Position numbers and translations under genes: made by a program. A stretch of 64,000 nt of DNA from Chrysomallon squamiferum (taxonomy: Eukaryota > Mollusca > Gastropoda > Neomphalida > Peltospiridae). The notes under the pieces were generated by a model. The model did no database searches. It saw only the letters and a program-made list of their open reading frames with translations, and was not told the DNA's origin. The stretch covers positions 12,581,275 through 12,645,274 of the forward strand of contig CM022666.1 of assembly GCA_012295275.1 (NCBI GenBank). The letters are read 5' to 3'. Position 1 is the stretch's first letter. Every line of letters starts with the position of its first letter. Positions 27,679 through 44,648 of this stretch are shown here, one piece after another.

Positions 27679-29610
27679 CTCGTTGTAGCTCGATGTAAGT
27701 ATATATATAATGGTTTCGGTATTCAGCTATTTCGTGATCTCGGATGTGTACATAAAATCGATTCATACATAATAAAGCATAATGGCTGTATACACAGGTA
27801 ACAGTAAACAACTGCATTAGTTAAATTGTGTATATATTGTTTCAGTGCATATTGCGTTTATGACTGTACATGTAGTTACTAACGTTTTGTAATATTAGAT
27901 CAATAAAGTACATATTGCGCGTGATCCTGTGGCACCAACGACATGTAATAAATAGCATTTTATAAGAAACATAGTTTAAAGGTACTTACCTAAATACAAA
28001 AACGAAAGAGAGATGAGCCGAGCTCCGAAGTGTTTATTCCTGGTCAGCCAGGTGCGTTGTAGCTGGTCTGTGCGTTATTTTACAGCACTCGGCTCATATC
28101 GTTACGTATTAATGTATTTAGGTATTTTAGTTGTTGTCAAGATTATTGCCGTAATCAATTTACTCAGGATAAGACATCTTTTTCTACATATGTCCTTAAT
28201 CGGTGCCTACCCATTAATTGGAGCCGGCTCATATCATTATGTATTTTAATTAATTATATGTCTGTTGTCAGATTGGATGGATTGTAACTTGATGACTTTG
28301 GTTGCTTTATAACTTTGGTTGCTATAGTTAAATATATTTTATTTTAATTTGTTGATGGCATGTCCAGGCGAGGCGTTTTTCTCACTATGATATTATTTCT
28401 ATTTCCCTCGTTTCGTTTTCTTTCACATTTTATTATTATTATTACTATTATTGTTATTATTATTATTATTATTATTTAAATCTTTTCAAATATTTGTTTC
28501 CTTCCTTCAGTTTGTAAGCATTCATCTTACAATGCTAGTTTATTGCAATGTTATCATATCAGGTGTCCGCAACGTTTTGCAGAGAGGGGGCCATTCAGCT
28601 GTGCGGTGTTCTGGAAGACTGCCAAGACATCAAATGTATTATACATATAATATTAAAATATTATTTTCCTTCTTTCAGTTTGTCATTCTCGACAAATGTT
28701 TGTATTGTTATAAAGTTTTAGTTATTAAAAACAACATAAGCATTGATTACACAATGATTATTTTAGGACAATGTAATCGTATCTGGGGTTGGCAACCTTT
28801 CTCAGTGGGAGCCATTCAGCTATGCAGTGTTCTGGAGGAGGACCAAGATACTAAAGTGTATTATACATATAGGTCGACCACTGTGATATGAAATCAGCAC
28901 AGCCTAGCCGATAAAAATTACTTTTGTCTCTCGCTAATGACTGTTAATTGCCAAGCGATTTCATTAATTGGATTACTGCTAAGTAACGGTACGTATTTAC
29001 TTACTTTAATGATACATACTGGTTAATCACGAGATGTTAGACTGTATTAAAGTAAGCTATTTAGGTAAATAATCAATGTTACATTTTCAAAAACTGTACT
29101 TTAATAGCACAACAGTATAAGACATTATAATAAGTAAAAAAATAGCTACAAACGAATTCTACAAGTAGGTTTAACCTAAATTGTAACCCGCGGTTTAATA
29201 AGGAAATTAGGACCAATTTTCTAACTTAAACAGAGAAAACAGTAGGTGCTACTTTTGCGTGTGATCTACGTGATGATGTGGTCTACACTGAGAAATTCTA
29301 TGCGATTTTTTTAATTATTATTTTTTTATTCTTGTTTTTTAAAATTTTTTTATTCTTATTATATATTTATAATTTATCGTTGAATTGAGCTTAAAAGGTG
29401 AATAAGTTTGCTATAAACTAACATTTCCTGTTAAATTTAAAGGCCTCTTAGGGAATGATTAAATTAAGTAAGTTTTGTATGGAAACAGATTTTAATACAA
29501 GATCAGTCAAGGGAGAATCAGGATAAGTATATAAGTATATATTGTAAGGATGTCTTTGTAGATTATATTATTATTAAAAAGTCTGTTAAGTCCTGTTTTC
29601 AAAGTACTAT
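27679..29610. repeat. 3' flank of TNF-domain gene, copy 3
   Basis: A relative of 3034-5436 and especially of 34840-36918, with internal deletions (near 29440 and 28516). It carries type B hAT-like ends near 28559 and 28780. No exon supported. Confidence 0.75.
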
Positions 29611-30027
29611 TTACCAAGCCACATTTACACCTAAAAAATGGCGATTATCAACATCTTGAACACCAGCTGAGTGATTTCCAGCCTCATGTATATCAGAAAC
29701 ACGATTCAAAACGTACACGTCTTTCTTTCCACGATGTTTCTCTGTTACGCAGTTAACAAAGCTGCGCTGCTCTGTAGATTTTTGTTTGTTCAAATTAGCG
29801 TTGTCTGAATTAGACGTTACAAACTGCCCAATACGAGATCTGTGTCTGTTGATAGACATCTCCAAATAGTCAGATTCTGATTTAGTTCTCTTCATTATAC
29901 CGAGGTGTCGTCTTCTAAAGGAAATGCCTAGAATTACCGTTAAAACAACAGCTATGGTTACATAAGGAATCCACAACAAGTCAGCGCTTGTAGACATCTC
30001 CATGGCTGGCAGTGTAATGTTCTCCAT
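29611..30027 (-). CDS. Chimeric membrane protein fused to the TNF-domain tail
   Basis: ATG at 30027 (ACAATGG context) gives 138 residues. A short outside segment with an N-glycosylation site (MENITLP) is followed by a transmembrane stretch (about 18-37, LLWIPYVTIAVVLTVILGIS), a basic stop-transfer RRRH and a cytoplasmic tail. The tail has SDYLEMS (YxxM, the form recognised by PI3-kinase p85 SH2 domains when phosphorylated), then KKDVYVLNRVSDI and SAGVQDVDNR. The last nine residues, HFLGVNVAW, plus the stop are those of the TNF-domain exon. The tail up to DVDNR is shared with the locus at 57.1 kb, which continues differently, so the frame was joined in frame at AATCGnnAT-like microhomology. 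The membrane family is not recognised. Expression unknown. Confidence 0.55.
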   Translation of the reverse strand: MENITLPAMEMSTSADLLWIPYVTIAVVLTVILGISFRRRHLGIMKRTKSESDYLEMSINRHRSRIGQFVTSNSDNANLNKQKSTEQRSFVNCVTEKHRGKKDVYVLNRVSDIHEAGNHSAGVQDVDNRHFLGVNVAW

Positions 30028-30059
30028 TGTTAAATGTTTAATTTTAGACACGAGTCAGA

Positions 30060-31200
30060 AACATTTAAAATATTAAAATTTTAAACTAAATTTTATATTG
30101 TGTTCAATTTTAAAGTTCTGTGGCTATATTTAATAAACTGTTAAACTTTAATATTCTAAGACTGAACTGGATATATTGGTATTTTTTAAAATTCTAAGCT
30201 TAAATTGGATATACTTCTAAATTAAAAAACGCTCTGCCTAAAATTCTATTTCCAGTCTTCTGATATTTCTCTTTATTTTGTCTTTTGTAAAATCCTTGAC
30301 ACACCTAAAAGTACAAAACACTTTTGTCTTAAAATGCTATAACATAGCATATTATGACCTTATATCATGTTGTGTTTAAAGGATGGAATCTTATACGTGT
30401 GTTGTTGTTTTTTTGATTGCCATTGGTTATTATTAGCAGACGTACGTTATTCCACAGACACTAAAAAGACACCACACTAAACACCTAAGTCTCTCGAGTA
30501 TCTGCAACAACAGGCAAATTACAACACAGTTTATGCAACTTACTACTGAACAGTTATCCAAAGCAACCAAATATCCTTCATAACATGATTCTGCTGTCCA
30601 GAGATTTATGTACAAGTTCGCAGAGATGATCATATCCCTGAATTAAACATTCGGGCTAGAAATTAACTAGAGTTAAACCAAAACATTCTGGATACAGTAA
30701 CAATATTCGTGGTGTTTGACGTCTGAAAACGCGATTCACTATTTTTATTTATTTAAAAAATACAAAACTACCTTTTTCAGCTTATAATAAATACCTTACC
30801 TTCTTCAGAAAATTAATCTTTTATGAATCAAACCACAAAATTAGCTGCTAATTATTTATCGGCTGCCCACAGAAAAAGCAATCATATAATTATATAGAGC
30901 TGTGTCTGTACATCTCTGGTAGATAAACACACTGGATCGATTTAATTAACTTTCTTTCTCTTTCTCATGCTTTTTACATTGATTTACAACTTCATTAATA
31001 ATTAAACAGCAGTGATATAAAATTCACGGAGGAAAACACCTTTAATTAGCACTTCAGAGCGTCTAATGAGCATGATAATACTGCAGTAAACACATCCTGG
31101 TTTCTACATCTGTTTCGTGTATTTCAATCTTTAACGAGAGACACGGTGCTTATGTCCAGCTACTCAGTCTGTCTAGACTTTTGACAAAATAAATTAATTA
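30060..31200. other. Apparently single-copy flank of the chimeric gene
   Basis: AT-rich sequence with no copy recognised elsewhere in the window. It would hold the promoter of the chimeric gene. No exon or RNA gene is evident. Confidence 0.5.
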
Positions 31201-31834
31201 TTAATTAATATTATCTATGATATCCTGCAATCACTTAGTGGACTGTGTGGTAAGATATGATGACTTGTCATATAATTTATTTTGATTATTTACATATACA
31301 CATATGTATACATACAAATAAAGATAAAAGTGATTTCAGATTGATAGTTTATTGACACAAACACACACTCACAAACACATACATACACATACACACACAT
31401 ACAGATATATATAATGTACAGATACATATATTTTAAACTTACAGATGGGTGGGTTTATTTTCTGTTTTTTCTTTACTCAAGTATATTATGTATTATAAAT
31501 ATGATGGTGTATTTAAAATGAGGAGGGAACACAAGCTTCAAATTTCAGTCTTTTGTATTTACTGACTGAGTCAGATATCAAATGAACTGACATTGTTCTC
31601 GACAATAAAATAAATAGCTTGAACAGTAGCTGATATATCAGGTGTCAGCAAAATATTTTAGACCGACTTGGACACCGAACTTTATGTTAATGTCTTTGTT
31701 TTTTCTTTAAACCACCAGACCAAAGCAGTCTTGCTTCACAGGATCCCTTTTTAGTGTTCAATATTGAAGACAGAATTGAAAGCGATGTAAATATATCAGT
31801 GTGTGTGTGTGTGAGCGTGCGTGTGTGTGTGTTT

Positions 31835-36918
<5,084 letters not shown>

Positions 36919-37352
36919 TTACCAAGCCACATTTACACCTAAAAAATGGCGCGTTGGATCAACCATTATGTGATGAAAATGAGAGGTTTTCACGTACACC
37001 AAGTCACCAGCATTTAGATTGAATGTTCCGCTCAGATAACTTGGGTATACGTCATGCCTTCTGTCGAATGCAGTGTTACATTCAGTTAGTTCGTTGCTAA
37101 GCAACACCTCATCTTCAGCCGTTGTTGCATTGTATATCATCACCTGATGTTTCCAGATTTGGTTCTTAGCGTAATGTTTGTTATTCCGTTTTTGCAAGTC
37201 AAAGACCATCTGACTGTAGACTCGATACGTTCCGTGTGTTGGTATGGTTATTTTACCATTTTCGTATTTCATCCAGTTCCGAACAATACTGCGTTTCAAC
37301 TGGTCTTCACTGTTCCAGTTTCGAATCATCCGAATTGATGTGTCATTTGGTG
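36919..37352 (-). CDS. TNF-homology-domain exon (terminal), copy 3, intact; shared by the anchor array
   Basis: It begins after acceptor taatatag, one codon longer than copy 1 (Pro before Asn-Asp-Thr), and ends at TAA (36921-36919). The signature GKITIPTHGTYRVYSQMVFD, the strand LNAGDLVYVKTSHF and the terminal DPTRHFLGVNVAW are all present without stops. It differs from copy 1 mainly in the loop after YSQMVFD (LQKRNNKHYAKN against WQKLKDKDYDEN) and around the DE loop, so the two would be distinct ligands. It is the only intact THD downstream of the seven-unit anchor array. A (TTA)n tract lies directly upstream of the acceptor. Confidence 0.88.
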
Positions 37353-37358
37353 CTATAT

Positions 37359-37359
<1 letters not shown>

Positions 37360-37430
<71 letters not shown>
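37360..37430. repeat. (AAT)n microsatellite abutting the acceptor
   Basis: On the minus strand it is a (TTA)n run ending about 10 bases before the acceptor AG. Confidence 0.9.
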
Positions 37431-37433
<3 letters not shown>

Positions 37434-37734
37434 TGATGATGATGAAGATAATGATGTTTGATGTTGATAATGATGTTGATGATAATAATAGTAACAATAA
37501 TGATGAAAATAGTAATAATAAGAATAAGAATGATGGTAATATGTGATAATAATAACAATATCAACAACAACAACAATAATAATAATATAAAGACTACTAC
37601 TGCTATTAATAATAACTAAGAATTTACATTGCATGAACACTGACATTCTCTTATAATAAATAAATGTTTATGTTTTACAGTTTGGCCATTATAGAGACTC
37701 TGCATTAATGAACATAGCATATACATACATATGT

Positions 37735-37830
37735 ACACAGACACACACACATAGACACACATACATACATCTATACACACACACACATAGACACACATAC
37801 ATACATCTATACACACACATACATAGCTAC
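37735..37830. repeat. (CA)n / CATACATCTATACACACA repeat
   Basis: A short compound repeat in the intron of the TNF-domain gene. It replaces the (CA)n region of copies 1 and 2. Confidence 0.85.
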
Positions 37831-37922
37831 CTATAAGCACATTTATATATATACAAATAAAGAAACAAGTGATCAGAGATTGAAAGGTTCATAAAAAAGA
37901 AGAATAACAAAAAAACACCTAC

Positions 37923-37977
37923 TGTAATCTGTATCTTCCAGTCCTTGTAGGTGTACCATTGGTTTAAACAGACTCAA
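37923..37977 (-). CDS. TNF-homology-domain A-strand exon, copy 3
   Basis: Phase 0 acceptor cttcatcag, reading LSLFKPMVHLQGLEDTDY, donor ACA|GTAGGT (strong), phase 1 end. It joins to the exon at 37352 as Thr-Pro-Asn-Asp-Thr. It is the first shared exon downstream of all anchor exons at 39.7-48.0 kb, and all of these end in phase 0. Confidence 0.72.
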
Positions 37978-38159
37978 CTGATGAAGAGCTAAAACATAAA
38001 TAAACAATGACTTTAATATTTTAACTACTGTTTGTACTTTGATTCTTCTTTCTCGTATTAGTGATTAGTAGTGATTACTAGTACTCGTACTAGTAGCAGC
38101 AGCATTAGTAGAGACAGTATTAGTAATAGTTTACTGCATTACTTTCTTATTTCATTCCA

Positions 38160-38231
38160 TGTATATATATATATATATGTATGTGTGTATATATATATAT
38201 TTATGTATATGTGTACATGTATGTATGTGTG

Positions 38232-38269
<38 letters not shown>

Positions 38270-38285
38270 CATATACACTTATACA
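38160..38285. repeat. (TA)n/(TGTA)n repeat
   Basis: Long TATA runs with TGTGTATA interruptions, forming a possible hairpin-prone tract. Confidence 0.9.
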
Positions 38286-39712
38286 TATGCCTAATACCTT
38301 ACAGATTCTTAACGATATACATTATATATGCCTGTACTAAATTTTGTACACTACTACAACAATCACCTATGTTTTCGGTACCCGTCATTTTTAATAACAA
38401 AGTAAGTACAACCATAAAATAACACATCAGTGAGGATGAATGGAGGTTCTTGTTTTATTCTGATATTAAAATACTCACCAGATTCCATTAATGTACACCA
38501 GTGTTAGCAAATTCAAGGAAAAAATAACATATAGAAAATAGATAAATTGTTAGTCTCAAATGAATCACTTCAAGCTCATAAATAAAAATAAAATGCAATA
38601 AGGTTAGCTATCCCATGAAGAAAATATGTTTTTAATTATTGTCAGAAATGGGGGAAACATAACAATTAGCTTTACATTACAAGAATATAAAACTTCTTAC
38701 TAATTGATCTTTTACTCCTCAATGGTTTACTAGTTGAATTTTTTATTTCACTTAAAGTTCTTTCATAAATCTGAAAAGTTAAAAGAATTCAAGAATAATA
38801 CATATAATAATAGTTTCTATGATATATATTTCTAAAGTGGTAGTATTTAATTGTCAAAGGATATGGCAAGACAAAAGTTTGTGTGTTGTGTGTTTTTAGT
38901 GTATATTTATGTATGTAGATATGTTTTTTTTTATTTTTTTTTAATTTAACTCTTTATTCAATTTTTTTTTATCATTTTCAAAATGTGGATATACAGGAGA
39001 CTGAAGAAAGGTTAACTTGTGACAGTAAGAATGTCAAGAATAAAATAACACAAACATAAAAACATCTAAAGACGAAAGGCAGGTAAACATTTAATAACAA
39101 CTAAACAAGGTATAAAGAAGTTGGGAATGTAAACACTTAATAACAGAATATAAATTATGTTGAGAAATAAAAAAACTATTTATCTATTTTGTAATTGTAA
39201 TGATGGTACTTCTATAATTTAAATAATATAAATTTGAACATTATTTACACTGGTGATTTTCTTTCAGTGTTTGTATTCATGCTGAGGTAATTTCCAGTTG
39301 GAACGAAAATCAACAGATTTTTTAATCTTTTTTCTGAATCTTTATTTGGCAATTCAAAAACATCATTAATGTCCATAGCATTTTAGTATCAGAAATTGCC
39401 TTACAAAAATTCATTGCTATTCCGGTATGTTTACAGGACAACAATGGAAATAGTGTTTTTCACTTTCTCGTACTCTCCTGGTATTTTAATGTTTGTATGT
39501 AGACCTTTTTACATTACTGTACAAAATAAACCATACCAAATAAAAAGTTAAATTAACATTCTAATGAAACGCCCAAAAGAAAGCTATTGCTTAGTATATA
39601 TTTAAATTATTATTATTTCCCAATGTTATTTGTAATAATTATTAATTTATTTTTATTACTTTTACAGGAAATAATGCATTATTATTATTATTATTAATTT
39701 ATAAATAAATAC

Positions 39713-39886
39713 GTTCTTCAAATTGCAGTTTCCAATGCAACATTTAGTTGTTTTATTAATTTCCCGCCTTTTTGTAAAGAACACTGCAGTAGTTTCCTGA
39801 TATAATACGCAATTATAGTTTACAGGCGTTTGTTGTTTTGTCAACAGTAAAATAATTAAAACTATAGACACAATTACTACAACCAT
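39713..39886 (-). CDS. TNF-ligand anchor exon, type 2, copy 2
   Basis: Paralogue of 9646-9413. The frame reads MVVVIVSIVLIILLLTKQQT, then VNYNCVLYQETTAV and KCCIGNCNLKN, reaching donor AAC|GTATTT in phase 0 without a stop. At the 5' side the frame is interrupted upstream by TGA, so only the internal ATG at 39886 is available, which would leave no cytoplasmic tail. The copy at 9.6 kb shows the opposite defect (intact start, stop near the donor). Confidence 0.4.
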
Positions 39887-39970
39887 ATTGATACAGAAAA
39901 TCACCAAAGTTAAGATTTTTATTCATTTAAACATTACAGCGGAGAAATAGTAACATAGGACACAAAACGA

Positions 39971-39980
39971 GTCACGTGAC
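39971..39980. promoter_or_regulatory. GTCACGTGAC palindrome
   Basis: Conserved counterpart of 9661-9670 upstream of the type 2 anchor exon. Confidence 0.5.
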
Positions 39981-40602
39981 GCTTCACATCAATAATTCTA
40001 CGCTACACAATTCGGGACAAAATTTAATAAACGCGTAGTTGTTGCATGCAGTTTTTTGCCTAATTATTACAATTCTGATATTAATTAAATAGTTATTTTT
40101 GTGACTGTGATGACAATCATCATTATTACAAACATTGTTATTATAAATAGTAATTTTATCTATTTATCAGGAGTGTTAGTAACTATAATATAGACTACTT
40201 AAGAAAGAAAGAAAGAAAAAAAATGAATACCTCCTTGAAGTAGCTCTTTCCAATGCAATATTTCTGGTGTGATTTTTCTTCGTTTGCAAGTAACAAACCC
40301 TTTAAAAGAAAACCTTCCTGTCACTATACAAACTAATGCTGGAGGGCCTGAGGTTCACATTTCTTTCTCGTTATAAAGGAGAGAAATAACAGAACAGAGC
40401 AGGTATTGAAAGTTCTGCTATATATATTTTTTTCACACGAGTTTGGAGCGGTATGTGTATGTAAGTGTGTGTGTGCGTGCGTGCGTGTGTGTGTGCGTGT
40501 GTGTGTGTACATATATTACATATAAAAACGTTCGTTTACCTTATTCAGGCCTCCCTTTACTAACAGAAATTTTAATAGTTTCGTTTGGTCTTCTGCACTC
40601 AC

Positions 40603-40734
40603 CTTCTGTTCACAGAACACAAGTTCGGCCTTTGTGTCTGATCCGTAGTTTTTATACCTAACAATCTTCAAAGCAGTAAAAACAGTCGCTACAATTATGT
40701 TGCTAAAAATTAGGACGCAAACCAAAGTTCTCAT
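40603..40734 (-). CDS. TNF-ligand anchor exon, type 1, unit 1 (diverged)
   Basis: 44 codons from ATG 40734 to the strong donor AAG|GTGAGT, phase 0. It reads MRTLVCVLIFSNIIVATVFT, then ALKIVRYKNYGSDTKAELVF and CEQK. It is the most diverged exon of the array in the outside part. Here the frame also continues open to the downstream donor (GGLNK|GTAAAC near 40543), so two phase 0 ends are possible. Confidence 0.6.
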
Positions 40735-40859
40735 TTTTTTTTCTTCTGTTTGTTTAATTTCTGCTTTTAAACGCCCGAAGTGTGTGAGTGAAAAAAGATT
40801 AACGCGTAAATCTGATCAAGCTGACATGAAACACGTCTATGATGAGCACGCTCTCTGGC

Positions 40860-41000
40860 AAAGCCACGGTGTGAGTTAGTTTGTACACGTGTACGAGGAC
40901 CAATCACAGCTAGACTTAACAGAAATCGATGACGTCATCACATAATCAGTCCTTGTAGACCTGATTAGCACGTAATTTTCTTTCAGTTTCAGTTTCAGAT
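40860..41000 (-). promoter_or_regulatory. Promoter block of unit 1: E-box, CCAAT, CRE, ISRE-like
   Basis: GTACACGTGTAC (40883-40894), CCAAT on the plus strand (40900-40904), TGACGTCA (40930-40937) and, on the minus strand, CTGAAACTGAAACTGAAAGA (40979-40998). The last contains GAAACTGAAACT, a full ISRE core (GAAANNGAAANN). All lie within about 270 bases upstream of ATG 40734. A TTTAAAAG TATA-like run lies close to the ATG. Confidence 0.6.
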
Positions 41001-41816
41001 ACTACGTTAATTTCTTACACATTACTTAGTAAAACTGGTGTATCCTCTGTTTGGAAGAAAGAAACAAGTATGAAACAACAACGACGGCGATGACAATAAC
41101 AACAACAATAATAACAACAAGAACAATATAAATGATTGTTATAAATATTTTAATAAAGCGAAAGTGTTTTATTTAGTGTTATTTATTAATTAATTTATTT
41201 TCTTTACATCTTTATTTTTTAATTATTTTATTTCATTTTATTTATTTTCTTAAAAGCATTTTAATTCCAAACAAGCGAATTGTATTAGTGTCTTCCATGA
41301 CTACGATTCAATCGATTATCAGTCATATGATGGAAATTACGTGGATTCGTTTTAGAAAGCTATTTCTGCAGTAGGTTTACCCGAAGGTGATTCCCCTTTG
41401 GAAATTCTAACCGTTATTTTTAACATTTTGCGTCATGTGAAAAAATATACCACTTATTATTATATCCATGGTGTATACTTACAATAAATATCTCATTAAA
41501 ATAAGCAATCTGCGCTTGACTTGTTGAAACTGTATGTACAGGGAAGAAACATCACTTTATACCTTGTAGCTTAATTTTGTCATGGGTGGCTGGGGCTCAC
41601 GTTTCTTTCTTGTTTATTAACGACACAAACAAGAGAACAGCAGATATTGAATGTCCTACCATATATATTTATTTCAGACGAGTTTGGAGCGGTGTGTGTT
41701 TGTACGTAACGTCTAGAGGAAGTTACAGTTAATTGAAATAAATAATTTAAAAACGAATACCTTGTTCAGGCCCCCGTTACTAACTTAACGTTTAATAGTT
41801 TGTTTTCTGATCTCAC

Positions 41817-41966
41817 CTTATTCTCTTCGCACAATATAGGCTCTGTCTGTGTCTGTGATCCGCGGTTTTGATACATAATAACCTTCAAAGCAATCGAAAC
41901 AGTCGCTAGAAGTATGCCGAGACACAACAGGTCACAAACTAAAGTTCTCATTATTTTTAGCTTCAT
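41817..41966 (-). CDS. TNF-ligand anchor exon, type 1, unit 2
   Basis: 50 codons: MKLKIMRTLVCDLLCLGILL, then ATVSIALKVIMYQNRGSQTQ and TEPILCEENK, at donor AAG|GTGAGA, phase 0. Five cytoplasmic residues precede the MRT start used in unit 1, and the hydrophobic segment is about residues 9-31. With the downstream donor (AAG|GTATTC) the frame hits TGA, because the G-run is one base shorter than in unit 6. Confidence 0.62.
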
Positions 41967-42104
41967 TTTTGTTTAATTTCTGCTTTTAAACGCCCGAAGT
42001 GTGTGAGTGAAAAAAGATTAACGCGTAAATCTGATCAAGCTGACATGAAACACGTCTATGATGAGCACGCTCTCTGGCAAAGCCACGGTGTGAGTTAGTT
42101 TGTA

Positions 42105-42220
42105 CACGTGTACGAGGACCAATCACAGCTAGACTTAACAGAAATAGATGACGTCATCACATAATCAGTCCTTGTAGACCTGATTAGCACGTAATTTTCT
42201 TTCAGTTTCAGTTTCAGATA
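42105..42220 (-). promoter_or_regulatory. Promoter block of unit 2
   Basis: E-box CACGTG near 42106, CCAAT (42119-42123), CRE TGACGTCA (42149-42156), ISRE-like repeat (42197-42218), same order and spacing as unit 1. Confidence 0.6.
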
Positions 42221-43035
42221 CTACGTTAATTTCTTACACATTACTTAGTAAAACTGGTGTATCCTCTGTTTGGAAGAAAGAAACAAGTATGAAACAACAA
42301 CGACGGCGATGACAATAACAACAACAATAATAATAACAAAAGAACAATATAAATGATTGTTATAAATATTTTAATAAAGCGAAAGTGTTTTATTTAGTGT
42401 TATTTATTAATTAATTTATTTTCTTTACATCTTTATTTTTTAATTATTTTATTTCATTTTATTTATTTTCTTAAAAGCATTTTAATTCCAAACAAGCGAA
42501 TTGTATTAGTGTCTTCCATGACTACGATTCAATCGATTATCAGTCATATGATGGAAATTACGTGGATTCGTTTTAGAAAGCTATTTCTGCAGTAGGTTTT
42601 CCCGAAGGTGATTCCCCTTTGGAAATTCTAACCGTTATTTTTAACATTTTGCGTCCTGTGAAAAAATATAGCAATTATTATTATATCCATGGTGTATACT
42701 TACAATAAATATCTCATTAAAATAAGCAATCTGCGCTTGACTTGTTGAAACTGTATGTACAGGGAAGAAACATCACTTTATACCTTGTAGCTTAATTTTG
42801 TCATGGGTGGCTGGGGCTCACGTTTCTTTCTTGTTTATTAACGACACAGACAAGAGAACAGCAGATATTGAATGTCCTACCATATATATTTATTTCAGAC
42901 GAGTTTGGAGCGGTGTGTGTGTGTGTAACGTCTAGAGGAAGTTACAGTTAATTGAAATAAATAATTTAAAAACGAATACCTTGTTCAGGCCCCCGTTACT
43001 AACTTAACGTTTAATAGTTTGTTTTCTGATCTCAC

Positions 43036-43185
43036 CTTATTCTCTTCGCACAATATAGGCTCTGTCTGTGTCTGTGACCCGCGGTTTTGATACATAATAA
43101 CCTTCAAAGCAATCGAAACAGTCGCTAGAAGTATGCCGAGACACAACAGGTCACAAACTAAAGTTCTCATTATTTTTAGCTTCAT
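43036..43185 (-). CDS. TNF-ligand anchor exon, type 1, unit 3
   Basis: Protein as in unit 2 up to CEENK at donor AAG|GTGAGA; ATG at 43185. Same short G-run before the second donor. Confidence 0.62.
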
Positions 43186-43317
43186 TTTGTTTAATTTCTG
43201 CTTTTAAACGCCCGAAGTGTGAGTGAAAAAGATTAACGCGTAAATCTGATCAAGCTGACATGAAACACGTCTATGATGAGCACGCTCTCTGGCAAAGCCA
43301 CGGTGTGAGTTAGTTTG

Positions 43318-43434
43318 TACACGTGTACGAGGACCAATCACAGCTAGACTTAACAGAAATAGATGACGTCATCACATAATCAGTCCTTGTAGACCTGATT
43401 AGCACGTAATTTTCTTTCAGTTTCAGTTTCAGAT
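43318..43434 (-). promoter_or_regulatory. Promoter block of unit 3
   Basis: CACGTG near 43320, CCAAT near 43334, CRE 43364-43371, ISRE-like repeat 43411-43432. Confidence 0.6.
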
Positions 43435-44248
43435 ACTACGTTAATTTCTTACACATTACTTAGTAAAACTGGTGTATCCTCTGTTTGGAAGAAAGAAACA
43501 AGTATGAAACAACAACGACGGCGATGACAATAACAACAACAATAATAACAACAAGAACAATATAAATGATTGTTATAAATATTTTAATAAAGCGAAAGTG
43601 TTTTATTTAGTGTTATTTATTAATTAATTTATTTTCTTTACATCTTTATTTTTTAATTATTTTATTTCATTTTATTTATTTTCTTAAAAGCATTTTAATT
43701 CCAAACAAGCGAATTGTATTAGTGTCTTCCATGACTACGATTCAATCGATTATCAGTCATATGATGGAAATTACGTGGATTCGTTTTTAGAAAGCTATTT
43801 CTGCAGTAGGTTTTCCCGAAGGTGATTCCCCTTTGGAAATTCTAACCGTTATTTTTAACATTTTGCGTCCTGTGAAAAAATATAGCAATTATTATTATAT
43901 CCATGGTGTATACTTACAATAAATATCTCATTAAAATAAGCAATCTGCGCTTGACTTGTTGAAACTGTATGTACAGGGAAGAAACATCACTTTATACCTT
44001 GTAGCTTAATTTTGTCATGGGTGGCTGGGGCTCACGTTTCTTTCTTGTTTATTAACGACACAGACAAGAGAACAGCAGATATTGAATGTCCTACCATATA
44101 TATTTATTTCAGACGAGTTTGGAGCGGTGTGTGTGTGTGTAACGTCTAGAGGAAGTTACAGTTAATTGAAATAAATAATTTAAAAACGAATACCTTGTTC
44201 AGGCCCCGTTACTAACTTAACGTTTAATAGTTTGTTTTCTGATCTCAC

Positions 44249-44398
44249 CTTATTCTCTTCGCACAATATAGGCTCTGTCTGTGTCTGTGACCCGCGGTTT
44301 TGATACATAATAACCTTCAAAGCAATCGAAACAGTCGCTAGAAGTATGCCGAGACACAACAGGTCACAAACTAAAGTTCTCATTATTTTTAGCTTCAT
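44249..44398 (-). CDS. TNF-ligand anchor exon, type 1, unit 4
   Basis: Protein as in unit 2 to CEENK at donor AAG|GTGAGA; ATG at 44398. The G-run before the second donor is one base shorter again. The leader just upstream of the ATG differs (a T-run replaces the AAACGCCCGAAGTG segment). Confidence 0.62.
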
Positions 44399-44531
44399 TT
44401 TTGTTTAATTTCTGCTTTTGTTTTTTTTTTTGTGTTTTGAAAAAGATTAACGCGTAAATCTGATCAAGCTGACATGAAACACGTCTATGATGAGCACGCT
44501 CTCTGGCAAAGCCACGGTGTGAGTTAGTTTG

Positions 44532-44648
44532 TACACGTGTACGAGGACCAATCACAGCTAGACTTAACAGAAATAGATGACGTCATCACATAATCAGTCC
44601 TTGTAGACCTGATTAGCACGTAATTTTTTTTCAGTTTCAGTTTCAGAT
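44532..44648 (-). promoter_or_regulatory. Promoter block of unit 4
   Basis: CACGTG near 44534, CCAAT near 44548, CRE 44578-44585, ISRE-like repeat 44629-44646. Confidence 0.6.

Noticed and set aside
28013-28249. Frame MSRAPKCLFLVSQVRCSW, also at 35176
   Set aside because: Conserved only because the DNA is duplicated; the copies at 3320 and 23360 are interrupted, and no family or splice signals are seen.
28451-28891. Frame over the type B hAT-like ends (also 35611, 3955, 18585, 23919)
   Set aside because: It runs through (ATT)n and two mobile-element ends; the frame differs between copies.
30433-30633. Minus-strand frame with Cys-rich MIISANLYINLWTAESCYEG
   Set aside because: Short, no splice sites or relatives; chance frame in the flank of the chimeric gene.
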